IMG/VR virus record: IMGVR_UViG_3300044998_000171
Span: 1-23,592 of that record
DNA length: 23,592 bases
Source of the DNA: a virus
Direction: 5' to 3' (one strand)
Each line of letters starts with the position of its first letter. Position 1 is the first letter of the stretch. This document shows, in pieces, positions 14,550 through 21,302 of the stretch. The position numbers were made by a program, and so were the translations under genes. The notes beneath the pieces are model-generated. The model searched no databases. It saw only the letters and a list, made by a program, of their open reading frames with translations, and was not told where the DNA came from.

Positions 14550-14799
14550 CGGGTTGCGCGCCCGGCTGCGCGCCGGGCTGCGCGGCCGCCCGTTCCCGCC
14601 GGCGCTTGTCGATGAGCAGGATGATGCCGTCCACCCCGGCATTGCGCTTCTCGACACAGCTCCTGCAGATATCGAGATCGGTCGATTCCCAGCCATGACG
14701 GGCGAGGTTGGCGCGCGCCGCCGCTTCGCTTGTCGACGGCACGAACAGGAACCGGTCGCAGATGTCGCAATTGCAGTTGAAGCCGGCTGGCCGCAGCAT
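14539..14799 (-). CDS. Small Cys-rich zinc-ribbon-like protein
   Basis: An 86-aa protein starting MLRPAGFNCNCDICDRFLFVP. It has a CxCxxC cluster (C9, C11, C14) and a second pair, C45-x2-C48, which together could bind one zinc ion. The middle TSEAAARANLARHGWEST is helical. The C-terminus after KRRRERAA is a low-complexity AQPGAQPGAQPDAG tail. It stands 4 bases after the endolysin gene and overlaps the TraR-like gene. I do not recognise a named family. Confidence 0.75.
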   Translation of the reverse strand: MLRPAGFNCNCDICDRFLFVPSTSEAAARANLARHGWESTDLDICRSCVEKRNAGVDGIILLIDKRRRERAAAQPGAQPGAQPDAG

Positions 14800-14803
14800 G
14801 GGA

Positions 14804-15217
14804 TCACTTCACATTGTTGTAGAACACATGGGCGCCGATCCGGACGCAGGGCTTGAGGCCCTTGGCCCAGACCGGAAGGATATTGTGGACGTGGTAATGC
14901 GTGGCGCCCTTGGTGGGGTCCGGCGCCTTGTCGCGCAGGACCTGGTCGACCACCTCCATGCATTGCCGGAATGCGGCGATCGCCAGCGTGACGCTATGGA
15001 CCTGCTTGAAGTTCGCATCGTTCCGGTTCCAGCAGGAGAACTGGTATTTCTTCAGGCAGACGCCCTTGATGTCTCGCCCCCACCAACCCGGCCTTGCCGC
15101 CCGATTGCGGATCACCCACGCGACCGCGATCTGCCCGGCGCGCTGCTCGCCGCGTGCCTCGCCATAGACGGTGCGCGCCATGATGTCGGCGTCCTCTGGG
15201 GTATAGGTGATGCTCAT
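14804..15217 (-). CDS. Cell wall hydrolase, SleB-type (endolysin)
   Basis: A 137-aa protein starting MSITYTPEDADIMARTVYGEARGE; the ATG overlaps the TGA of the DUF1353 gene as ATGA, with GGAAGG upstream. The Hydrolase_2/SleB pattern is clear: the catalytic-type glutamate in ARTVYGEARGE (E20), then AVAWVIRNRA, CLKKYQFSCWN and the ending THYHVHNILPVWAKGLKP. These enzymes cut peptidoglycan glycan strands. No signal peptide is visible, so release should depend on the holin-like protein upstream. Confidence 0.9.
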   Translation of the reverse strand: MSITYTPEDADIMARTVYGEARGEQRAGQIAVAWVIRNRAARPGWWGRDIKGVCLKKYQFSCWNRNDANFKQVHSVTLAIAAFRQCMEVVDQVLRDKAPDPTKGATHYHVHNILPVWAKGLKPCVRIGAHVFYNNVK

Positions 15218-15684
15218 GTTCCCACCTTCCGCAGACCGTTCTCGGCCTTGTACGAATTGACCCTGTAGCGGGAGCGGCCAAATGCGCGCACCGCCGTATA
15301 GGCCTTCAGGGCGTCGCGGATGCTGGTGCCGCCAGCGCGCATCAGCGCATAAAACAGGTGATCCGCCAGCTCGCGGCCGTCGCCCTTGGCATGGGGATCG
15401 AAGAGCCGCGTCCAATAGCACCAGTCATGCACGATGCTGGCCTCGAAGAGCGCACCCCAGAAGGGGACCAGACCATGGAGGCGCGGCGGTACCGAGGGTG
15501 ACGCCTGAAAGCCTTTCGGCACGGTGATGGTCCAGCGGCCGCCGTCCCAGAGAAACCCGACCGAGTAGTCTTCAGCCAGGATAGCCTCCACGCGGGCGCC
15601 GTCGCGCTTGACCGCCACGGCCTCCCGGATGATGACCAGGCGGCGGCTGAAGGTGGCGCCGTCGATTTCCGGGCTGGTGATCAA
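15214..15684 (-). CDS. DUF1353 phage protein
   Basis: A 156-aa protein with a TTG start at 15684, overlapping the previous TGA as TTGA. GGAGG lies seven bases upstream and no ATG or GTG gives the full domain. The DUF1353 pattern is visible: FSRRLVIIREAVAV, WTITVPKGFQASPSVPP, the histidine-containing EASIVHDWCYW, then RELADHLFYALMRAGGTS and KAYTAVRAFG. The family is common in phage lysis or tail neighbourhoods and its biochemical role is unknown. Here it lies between the lipoprotein and the endolysin. Confidence 0.85.
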   Translation of the reverse strand: MITSPEIDGATFSRRLVIIREAVAVKRDGARVEAILAEDYSVGFLWDGGRWTITVPKGFQASPSVPPRLHGLVPFWGALFEASIVHDWCYWTRLFDPHAKGDGRELADHLFYALMRAGGTSIRDALKAYTAVRAFGRSRYRVNSYKAENGLRKVGT

Positions 15685-16394
15685 GGCAACGCCTCCAGCG
15701 TGAGCGTCGGCACCGGCACTGGCACCGGCACCGGCACGTCGATCGCGCCGATCATGGCCCCCATGCGTGCCTGGATCGTGTCGATCCGCCGCCTGCATCC
15801 GGCCATGGTCTCGGCCGGATCTGCCGTGCCGGCATTGAGCGCCAGGATGCGGTTGCGGATATCGGCGATACCGGCCGAGAGCAGCGTGCCCTGGCGCGCC
15901 GCGATCTTGGCCCGGTCGAGCAGGCCCAGCACGTTGACGCCGCCGGCAAAGTTCGAGAGCAGCGTTGGCAGGCGGCTCTTGGCGGAATCGACCAGGATTG
16001 CCGTCACGGTCAGGGTGACCTTGGCGATATCGGTGTTGAGAAACATGTCGTCGGCCGCCTCGAACTGGTCGACGGCGGCATCGAGCGAGGCGATATAGCC
16101 GTAGCCCACGACGGCATTCTCCGGCTCCAGCGAAAACCGGTCCGCCACCACCTCGCCGATCACGGCGACGATCAGGCACATGCGCACCGAGCGATGGTCC
16201 TGACCGCTGACCTCGCCCAGGATGCGGTCGGCCATGCGCTGTGCCAGCGTGGTGTCTTCCTTGGCCGCATCCTCGATATTGCCGATCACCCGTGTCGAGG
16301 TGCAGCCGGCGATCATCACCGCCATCGCCGCGATCAGCAGGACCGCACAGAAGGGGTTGGCCGCCCAGGCCACCGCCTCAATCAGCCGACGCAT
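15681..16394 (-). CDS. Predicted phage lipoprotein in lysis cassette
   Basis: A 237-aa protein starting MRRLIEAVAWAANPFCAVLL at the ATG at 16394, overlapping the holin-like gene by 17 bases. Residues 1-30 are a lipoprotein signal peptide with lipobox IAGC, giving a lipidated Cys31. The mature part is mainly helical. Its C-terminus contains five Val-Pro pairs encoded by a hexamer repeat and ends TLTLEALP. Placement between holin and endolysin suggests an envelope role such as a spanin-like or lysis accessory function, but I do not recognise the family. Confidence 0.75.
   Translation of the reverse strand: MRRLIEAVAWAANPFCAVLLIAAMAVMIAGCTSTRVIGNIEDAAKEDTTLAQRMADRILGEVSGQDHRSVRMCLIVAVIGEVVADRFSLEPENAVVGYGYIASLDAAVDQFEAADDMFLNTDIAKVTLTVTAILVDSAKSRLPTLLSNFAGGVNVLGLLDRAKIAARQGTLLSAGIADIRNRILALNAGTADPAETMAGCRRRIDTIQARMGAMIGAIDVPVPVPVPVPTLTLEALP
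15709..15738. repeat. GGCACC hexamer tandem repeat (five units)
   Basis: Five consecutive units read GGCACC, with the second (GGCACT) and fifth (GGCACG) changed in the last base. They encode the Val-Pro repeat near the C-terminus of the lipoprotein. Because each unit is six bases, gain or loss changes the length of the linker without shifting frame. Confidence 0.85.
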
Positions 16395-16635
16395 GGAGAT
16401 CCTCCCTGGCTTTCGAGAGCCGCGCCTGCAGCCAGGAGAAGCCGCCGACCAGCAGCATGGCCGCACCCGTGAACAGGGTTGTGAGAACGCTCTCTGCGGC
16501 CTGCGCCACCTCGGGCGGCAGCGCATCGAGCCCGTAGCGGTGCATGGCCAGCGTGGTGAGATGCGGAGCCAGGCCAAGATAGGCGGTGGCGCCGGCCGCG
16601 ACGGTGCTTTGGGTGGTCGTTGAAAGCTGGTTCAT
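16378..16635 (-). CDS. Holin-like small membrane protein
   Basis: An 85-aa protein starting MNQLSTTTQSTVAAGATAYLG at the ATG at 16635, with GGAG six bases upstream; a GTG five codons earlier lacks a site. A weakly hydrophobic N-terminal half (residues 12-30) is followed by a strong membrane segment, VLTTLFTGAAMLLVGGFSWL (about residues 51-70), and a charged C-terminal tail ending KAREDLHASAD. It is the first gene behind the candidate middle/late promoter and precedes the lipoprotein and endolysin genes. Holin function is inferred from this context and topology. Confidence 0.65.
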   Translation of the reverse strand: MNQLSTTTQSTVAAGATAYLGLAPHLTTLAMHRYGLDALPPEVAQAAESVLTTLFTGAAMLLVGGFSWLQARLSKAREDLHASAD

Positions 16636-16699
16636 GACCTTCTCCAACACGGGTCGAACACAGTGGCCCGGCAGGGCCTGCCGGCGTTGTGTGCGGAGA

Positions 16700-16750
16700 A
16701 GGTTAGGGTGAGGGCACCCGCGTCGGGGTGCTAAAGCGCGTTACTACGCC
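16700..16750 (-). promoter_or_regulatory. Candidate activator-dependent promoter, copy 1 (after mor, before lysis genes)
   Basis: On the plus strand GGGGTGCTAA (16725-16734), a 6-base spacer and TTACTACGCC (16741-16750) form an interrupted dyad with 7 of 10 matching half-site positions. It overlaps the mor stop codon (16746-16744). A weak -10-like TAACCT (16705-16700) starts 32 bases from the dyad centre. A GC hairpin CCGGCA/TGCCGG (16668-16684) would lie at the start of the transcript. Only one other copy (8509-8535) is seen in the window. Mu has its Mor-activated promoter at this position. Confidence 0.65.
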
Positions 16751-17190
16751 GGGAAGAGATCGAGCTGCGGCGTCGGCATTTCGCCGTTCGAGCGCGCCTT
16801 GCGCAGCATGCCATAGACGGCCTGTTCGGTGACAGCCATGCGCCGGGCGATCTCGCGCACGCTAACGCCGGCGGCGTCATAGGACAACACCTTCGCGCGG
16901 CGCGCCTTGTTCTGGGCAGCCGTCATGCGGGGAACCGCGATCAGCATATCGCCCTGGCTGGCACCACCGCCGCGCCAGATCTTCCAGATTCGTTCGGCAT
17001 CGGCCGGCCCAAGCTCCTGGACGATGACGCTGGTAGCGGAGAGTCGCGCCGGGATCTTGACGCGCTGCCCGCCCAGCCGCGCTACCACGCGCAGCATCAG
17101 CTCCTCGCCGTCCGGCCCGCTTTCCAGCAGCCGCACGCAGGGCTCCGGCAAATAGCCGTAGGTCTCGCGATATGAAGGTCTAGCGCTCAC
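16744..17190 (-). CDS. mor: Mor-type transcriptional activator
   Basis: A 148-aa protein with a GTG start at 17190, overlapping the gemA TGA as GTGA. The middle contains RLGGQRVKIPARL, then ERIWKIWRGG, the strand/helix pattern of the Mor/C dimerisation domain. The C-terminus is a helix-turn-helix: GVSVREIARRMAVTEQAVYGMLRKAR. Mu Mor follows gp16 (GemA) in the same way and switches on the middle promoter; Mu C is a paralogue for late promoters. No second Mor/C protein is seen between here and the terminase genes. One activator may therefore serve both dyads in this window. Confidence 0.8.
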   Translation of the reverse strand: MSARPSYRETYGYLPEPCVRLLESGPDGEELMLRVVARLGGQRVKIPARLSATSVIVQELGPADAERIWKIWRGGGASQGDMLIAVPRMTAAQNKARRAKVLSYDAAGVSVREIARRMAVTEQAVYGMLRKARSNGEMPTPQLDLFPA

Positions 17191-17879
17191 TGCCCGCCCT
17201 TGGCCTTGCGCACCATGGCGCCAAGGCGCTCGATCAGCCGGTCCAGTTCCGCGTCGTCGTAGAGCGACAGGATCGGCTTGTGGCCGAGATTGCAGAGAAA
17301 CCGCTCCAAAGAGATCGACCCGACCGTTCCCGTAGCGAGCAGGATCTCGAACTGCGCCTTGACCACGTCGACGCGCGGCCAAGCAACGCGATCGCCTTCG
17401 TGCCATTTTACCGACCAGTCGACCCCGCCGGCCCGGGCCAGCCAGGCCTTGAGCGCCTCGATCGCCGTGCGGGCGTCGTCGGCCGTCATCCATTGCAGCG
17501 CGTCGACCCCGCGCTTCCTGCCGCCGGTGGCCCGCTTCACGAAGGCGGCCAGCGCCGCTTCCGACGGGTCATCGACCACGGCCAGGTGATAGCCGGAGAT
17601 CCAGAGCGCCCGGAGCTTGGCCGCGATTTCGCCGTCGGCCAAGGGCCGCCTGCCCGCGCGCGGGTGTGCCTTCTTGGCCGGCCGCCAGCCGAGATTGACC
17701 ATCTCCGCCTTCACCGCCTCCAGCTCCGTGATGGAGCAGGCGGAAGACGATTCCTTTCCGGTGACCCGGCGCAGCACGTCGCGATAGGTGTCGTCATCCA
17801 GGCCGAGCTGCGACTTCGCCACATGGATCTTGCCGATGAGGCCGGCGCGCACCGGGTTAGACTTCCGGACGGCGGTCAT
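17187..17879 (-). CDS. gemA: GemA (Mu gp16-like) regulatory protein
   Basis: A 230-aa protein starting MTAVRKSNPVRAGLIGKIHVAKSQLGLDDDTYRDVLRRVTGKES, the hallmark of the GemA/DUF1018 family. Next come VKAEMVNLGWRPAKK and AAKLRALWISGYHLAVV, and a C-terminal half with LQWMTADDARTAIEALKAWLAR. In Mu, GemA affects host gene expression and DNA gyrase activity. The ATG overlaps the previous stop as ATGA. It sits next to mor exactly as in Mu. Confidence 0.9.
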   Translation of the reverse strand: MTAVRKSNPVRAGLIGKIHVAKSQLGLDDDTYRDVLRRVTGKESSSACSITELEAVKAEMVNLGWRPAKKAHPRAGRRPLADGEIAAKLRALWISGYHLAVVDDPSEAALAAFVKRATGGRKRGVDALQWMTADDARTAIEALKAWLARAGGVDWSVKWHEGDRVAWPRVDVVKAQFEILLATGTVGSISLERFLCNLGHKPILSLYDDAELDRLIERLGAMVRKAKGGQ

Positions 17880-18109
17880 CGGTCGAACTCCCAGTATTTG
17901 CAGCCCTGGGTTTCGGGCTTGATCGGAGCGCCCTCGCCGGCGTAGCGCGCCAGCTCGGTGGCCTTGGCGCAGGTCCATTTCTGCTTGGTCCAGACGAGGC
18001 CGCCAACCCCACCGGGGCTGCATTTCTTGTTCAGCGTCCGCGCGTGCTTGCACTCGCCGCAGGTGCCGCCGGCATTGGGGTCCGGGAAATGGGCGTAGCT
18101 CGGCTGCAT
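17876..18109 (-). CDS. Small Cys-rich phage protein
   Basis: A 77-aa protein starting MQPSYAHFPDPNAGGTCGECKH. Cysteines fall at residues 17, 20, 30, 47 and 70. The C17-x2-C20 pair and two aromatic segments (LVWTKQKWTCAKA and GCKYWEF) suggest a small metal-bound or disulfide-free zinc fold. It lies 3 bases after the methyltransferase gene and overlaps gemA. Proteins of this look occur in the early regions of several phages; no function is known to me. Confidence 0.72.
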   Translation of the reverse strand: MQPSYAHFPDPNAGGTCGECKHARTLNKKCSPGGVGGLVWTKQKWTCAKATELARYAGEGAPIKPETQGCKYWEFDR

Positions 18110-18112
18110 CGT

Positions 18113-18754
18113 CTATTGCTCCACCTGGTTGCCCCAGAACACCCAGCCATCCGGCGCCTTGCCGCGCGCGAACAGCTCGATTTTGGGGAGACCCGGAAAG
18201 TACTGGTCGATGATTTCGCGGAAGCAGGACGGCTTCACCGAATGACCGGCCGTGTCCGCCTTGATGGCGCTGTCGACCGCTTCGCCGAGAGGCGGTGGCG
18301 GCACGCTGCCCTTCACGCCGATCAGCAGCAACTCGTGCCGATCGCGGCCCCAGCGGCCGAGCCCCAGCGTGTTTTTCAGCCACACCAGGTTGGAGACATA
18401 GTCGAAGCCCCAATGCGCCATCAGCTTGAGGCCGTCAGGCAGGTGTTCGCGCGATACCCAGAGGAAGATGACGGCATCGTCATTGGCGATGGCAGGCACG
18501 TCGAGCGCCATGATCGCCTCCAGTTCCATGACCGGATAATGCGCCTCCGGTGCTTTCTCCTTGCCGGCGTCGCTATAGATGCGGTGCTTCCAGGGCGGAT
18601 CGGCATAGATGACCGCATAGCGCCCATTGGGCCAGGCGAAGCCGGTTTGTCGGCAGGTCTCGGCGATTGCAGCCAGGCGGCGCTTGTGGCTCTCCCTGGC
18701 GCGGCTGCTCCGGATCGCCTTGGCCCGGCGCAGGATCTCGGCTTCGCTCTCCAT
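18113..18754 (-). CDS. MT-A70 family adenine methyltransferase
   Basis: A 213-aa protein starting MESEAEILRRAKAIRSSRARE. The catalytic DPPW is at residues 52-55 within YAVIYADPPWKH. Further MT-A70 features are YPVMELEAIMAL, DDAVIFLWVSREHLPDGLKLMAHWGF, YVSNLVWLKNTLGLGRW and RDRHELLLIGVKG. The enzyme transfers a methyl group from SAM to N6 of adenine; phage members are believed to protect phage DNA from restriction. Mu uses Mom for the same purpose. The ATG shares one base with the previous stop (TGATG). Confidence 0.92.
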   Translation of the reverse strand: MESEAEILRRAKAIRSSRARESHKRRLAAIAETCRQTGFAWPNGRYAVIYADPPWKHRIYSDAGKEKAPEAHYPVMELEAIMALDVPAIANDDAVIFLWVSREHLPDGLKLMAHWGFDYVSNLVWLKNTLGLGRWGRDRHELLLIGVKGSVPPPPLGEAVDSAIKADTAGHSVKPSCFREIIDQYFPGLPKIELFARGKAPDGWVFWGNQVEQ

Positions 18755-18993
18755 CAGCGGCCCCCGCTCCGGTCGACGGCATAGGCGACCAACTCGGCCA
18801 CCAGGAAGGTCTTGGTCCGGTACCGGTTCGAGAGATCGTTGGCCACGCGCTCGGCCTCCTGGCGGGTGCCGATCACGTCCAGCTTGCCACCCTCCAGACG
18901 CACATGATCGAAGCTGATCCGGCCCTGGGCATCGCGGCCGAGCTGGCCCTCGACCACGACGAAGCAGCCGCGTTCATTCACTGGCGCGATCAT
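18754..18993 (-). CDS. Small phage protein, unknown function
   Basis: A 79-aa protein starting MIAPVNERGCFVVVEGQLGRDAQG at the ATG at 18993 (ATGA overlap with the gene before). It is likely a beta-strand pair followed by GTRQEAERVANDLSNRYRTKTFLVAELVAYAV. The second half has the look of a helix followed by a strand. It sits directly before the methyltransferase. No family recognised. Confidence 0.68.
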   Translation of the reverse strand: MIAPVNERGCFVVVEGQLGRDAQGRISFDHVRLEGGKLDVIGTRQEAERVANDLSNRYRTKTFLVAELVAYAVDRSGGR

Positions 18994-19286
18994 GACCGGC
19001 TCCTGATGGCAAAGCGCCGCGCCCAGGCCTCCGACGGCAGGAAGGTCACCACCGCCCAAAGCCGGATGTTGAAAACGGCGAACAGCACTCGGTCGCGGAA
19101 CCGCACCTCATAGGCGACACAGCACCCGGCAAGATCCGCGACCCAGGCATAGAGGCCATTGACCAGATTGCGCTCGATCTCGCGCAGCTCGCCCTCGCCG
19201 ATCGCCAGCCCGAAGCGGTGCCAGGCCCGCTTCATGGCATGGCGGCGGGCATAGGCGCGGTGCGTGGCAATGTCGCGCGAGCTCAT
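18990..19286 (-). CDS. Small basic phage protein, unknown function
   Basis: A 98-aa protein starting MSSRDIATHRAYARRHAMKRAWHRFG at the ATG at 19286 (ATGA overlap). The N-terminus is basic and helical, then GLAIGEGELREIERNLVNG. A beta-rich C-terminal half follows: CCVAYEVRFRDRVLFAVFNIRLWAVVTFLP. The helix-then-strands order is loosely like small RelE/BrnT-type folds, but catalytic residues are not identifiable, so no function is assigned. Confidence 0.68.
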   Translation of the reverse strand: MSSRDIATHRAYARRHAMKRAWHRFGLAIGEGELREIERNLVNGLYAWVADLAGCCVAYEVRFRDRVLFAVFNIRLWAVVTFLPSEAWARRFAIRSRS

Positions 19287-19585
19287 CGTGCCACCTGCTG
19301 CTGGCGCTGCCAGCTGCTGTCGTTGAACCAGGCGGCGATATCCGTGTTCTCGACGCCGTTCAGCACCAGGGCCTTGCACACCGCCTCATAGGCGGCCCGG
19401 GCCGTGTCGGCGTCGATCGCCGGGGCTTCCGGCAGTTCATGCCCGTTGAGCGCCGCCAGGGCGCGCAAATGGCGGATGCGGATTTGCTTCCGCTCCTCGG
19501 CCGAGCAGCGCGAGGGCTTGCGCAGCAGCACCTGCATCAGGCAGGCAAGATCGAGAGCCGCGCTGTTACGTGACGCTTCACCCAT
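19283..19585 (-). CDS. Small phage protein, unknown function
   Basis: A 100-aa protein starting MGEASRNSAALDLACLMQVLL at the ATG at 19585, with GAGG six bases upstream; a GTG four codons earlier lies inside that site. It overlaps the upstream gene by 8 bases. It is mainly helical, with RCSAEERKQIRIRHLRALAALNG in the middle and a helical C-terminus with DTARAAYEAVCKALVLNG. No family recognised. Confidence 0.7.
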   Translation of the reverse strand: MGEASRNSAALDLACLMQVLLRKPSRCSAEERKQIRIRHLRALAALNGHELPEAPAIDADTARAAYEAVCKALVLNGVENTDIAAWFNDSSWQRQQQVAR

Positions 19586-19814
19586 GTCGCACCTCACAGA
19601 AGATGCCTTCGGCCTGGGTCACCCGCCGATAGGTCGAGCCGAACTCCCTGGCGATCCCGGCCACGCGCTGGTCCGCCGCCTCAATCGCCGCCGCCGCCAC
19701 TTGCCCGTCCGCGTAATGCGCCGGCACGGCCAGGGCCATCTCGATCGCGACGTCGGAGAGAACAGCGTCGGCCTCGTTGGCGACATAGCGGCAGATGACG
19801 GTGACGGCGCGCAT
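19578..19814 (-). CDS. Small phage protein, unknown function
   Basis: A 78-aa protein starting MRAVTVICRYVANEADAVLSD, with an Ala-rich helical centre (VAAAAIEAADQRVAGIAREFG) and the ending EGIFCEVRHG. It is 3 bases downstream of the DUF3164 gene and overlaps the next gene. No domain is recognised; the reading frame is supported by its fit into the overlapping operon. Confidence 0.65.
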   Translation of the reverse strand: MRAVTVICRYVANEADAVLSDVAIEMALAVPAHYADGQVAAAAIEAADQRVAGIAREFGSTYRRVTQAEGIFCEVRHG

Positions 19815-19817
19815 CGG

Positions 19818-20477
19818 TCAGCTCGACGCCAGGTCAATGGGGACCGCCTGCCAGGCGGCCTCGTGGTTTTCGCGGATGTAGAAACGGAAATAGGATTTGG
19901 AGCCGACAACGCGGATGCTGTCGCGGATCGCATCCTGGCCGGCCTTCCATTTGGGGTGATCGAAATCGAGCCGCAGCAGACGGAAGACCGATTCCCGATT
20001 GATGTTGCCTTCCTTGTCGGCCTCGAAGGCCTGGTCGACGATGGCGCGCAGCTCGGACTTCGCCCCTTCCGCCCATTCGGCGATGCAGGCGGCGAAGGCC
20101 TCCTGGGCAATGCGCAGCTCGGGACCGAAGACGAGCTGGTCGGCGATCTGCACCTGGACCTTCATGAGGCCGTCGAAACTCAGGAAAGTCATGTTGCCCT
20201 TGCCGCGCGCACCGCGCGGCGTCACGCCGTATTGCTGGCGCAGCAGATCCAGGAAATCGCTGATATCGGCCAGGGTATGGGCGCGAAAGCGGCGCACCTG
20301 GTTGGCGAGTGCGGCGGCGTGGCCCATCACCTTCCGGACCATCTCGTCTTCGAGCTGCTCCTGGGCCTTGATGGCCCGCTCCGGCACCAGTCGGCCCTTG
20401 CCATCCATGCGGTGCCCATCGGGCGCGCTTTCCGGCGGCGTCGGCAGGCGATAGGTGTTGATCTCTTCAAGCGACAT
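19818..20477 (-). CDS. DUF3164 phage protein
   Basis: A 219-aa protein starting MSLEEINTYRLPTPPESAPDGHRMDGKGRLVPERAIKAQEQLEDEMV, with GGAGG in front of the ATG. This N-terminal phrase and the later ARGKGNMTFLSFDGLMKVQVQIAD and FRFYIRENHEAAWQAVPIDLAS are the signature of DUF3164, a conserved early protein of Mu-like phages. The function is unknown; it is soluble and probably binds nucleic acid or a partner during transposition (weak inference). Confidence 0.9.
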   Translation of the reverse strand: MSLEEINTYRLPTPPESAPDGHRMDGKGRLVPERAIKAQEQLEDEMVRKVMGHAAALANQVRRFRAHTLADISDFLDLLRQQYGVTPRGARGKGNMTFLSFDGLMKVQVQIADQLVFGPELRIAQEAFAACIAEWAEGAKSELRAIVDQAFEADKEGNINRESVFRLLRLDFDHPKWKAGQDAIRDSIRVVGSKSYFRFYIRENHEAAWQAVPIDLASS

Positions 20478-20486
20478 TGAACCCTC

Positions 20487-20639
20487 CTAGAACAGCGCCC
20501 GGATCAGCCGGGCCAGAGCGGCGTGGATCCCGCGCCCCTCGGTGAATGTCGACCTGCGTCGACGACGGCGGTGCCGGCTCGGCGGCGCCGAGATCGCACC
20601 GCCGAGATAGGCCAGGTTAGAAATGATGAGACGGGTCAT
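20487..20639 (-). CDS. Small basic ORF between the DnaA-like and DUF3164 genes
   Basis: A 50-aa frame starting MTRLIISNLAYLGGAISAPPS at the ATG at 20639 and ending before the GGAGG of the DUF3164 gene. It overlaps the DnaA-like gene by 23 bases. Residues 5-17 are hydrophobic; then comes RHRRRRRRSTF and a helical HAALARLIRALF end. It fills the only sizeable gap in an otherwise gapless operon, which supports it; the absence of a strong ribosome site argues against it. Confidence 0.45.
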   Translation of the reverse strand: MTRLIISNLAYLGGAISAPPSRHRRRRRRSTFTEGRGIHAALARLIRALF

Positions 20640-21069
20640 TGCTGCCGGCCCGGAGAACCAGCTGGTCGAAGCCCTTCGGGTTTTCGATTGCCAGCCTTTC
20701 CAGAGATTGCAGGACGTAGCGGCCGACCCGGCGCGACAGGCGCTCGTGAACGGCGGGCGCCGGTGTCAGCAGATTGTCGGCCATCATCTCCTGGACACTC
20801 TTGCGCAGCGCCTCCACCTTCTCGGCAAATTCGGCGTCGCGATCGATCAGGTCCCTGGCGCGCTCGATGCCGTGCATCACGGTGGTGTGGTCGCGCTTGC
20901 CCATGAAACGGCCGATGGAAGGCAGCGACAGGCCGAGCTGCTGGCGGACGACGAGGTAGAAGGCGAAGCGCGGCAGCGCCAGCTCGCGGCAACGGCCGGC
21001 ACCCTGGATCATGACCGGTGCCGTGCCGAAGATCCGGCCGGTCGCCGCCAGGACAGGTTGCAAATTCAT
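20617..21069 (-). CDS. Stand-alone DnaA domain IV-like DNA-binding protein
   Basis: A 150-aa protein starting MNLQPVLAATGRIFGTAPVMI at the ATG at 21069 (ATGA overlap). Residues 28-71 match the C-terminal DNA-binding domain of DnaA: PRFAFYLVVRQQLGLSLPSIG, then the signature RDHTTV at 59-64 and HGIERARDLI. The AAA+ ATPase part of DnaA is wholly absent. The C-terminal 70 residues are helical and not DnaA-like. In DnaA this domain reads the 9-bp DnaA box. A phage version could occupy host boxes or act as a transcription factor; function is inferred. Confidence 0.85.
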   Translation of the reverse strand: MNLQPVLAATGRIFGTAPVMIQGAGRCRELALPRFAFYLVVRQQLGLSLPSIGRFMGKRDHTTVMHGIERARDLIDRDAEFAEKVEALRKSVQEMMADNLLTPAPAVHERLSRRVGRYVLQSLERLAIENPKGFDQLVLRAGSNDPSHHF

Positions 21070-21299
21070 GACTCCCTCCCCCCGAAAGCGAGGACGTTCT
21101 CGCCATAGGCCTGCTGCCGGATCTCCGCGCAGACCACGCGGGCATGTTCGGCGACGGAGCAGGATTCGAGATGGCCGACGCCCTCTGCCGCCGCGCGCAG
21201 ACGCTGCGCCACGAAGGCCAGGTCCGGCGCCGGCCGCGACTTGACGCTGAGGGATTCCTCGATCGATGCGGCGAGGTTGTTGAGCTGCTGGCTCCACAT
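21066..21299 (-). CDS. Small phage protein, unknown function
   Basis: A 77-aa protein starting MWSQQLNNLAASIEESLSVKS, mostly helical, with APDLAFVAQRLRAAAEGVGHLE and VAEHARVVCAEIRQQAYGENV. It starts three bases after the HTH gene and overlaps the DnaA-like gene by four bases. No family recognised. Confidence 0.68.
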   Translation of the reverse strand: MWSQQLNNLAASIEESLSVKSRPAPDLAFVAQRLRAAAEGVGHLESCSVAEHARVVCAEIRQQAYGENVLAFGGRES

Positions 21300-21302
21300 G
21301 GC

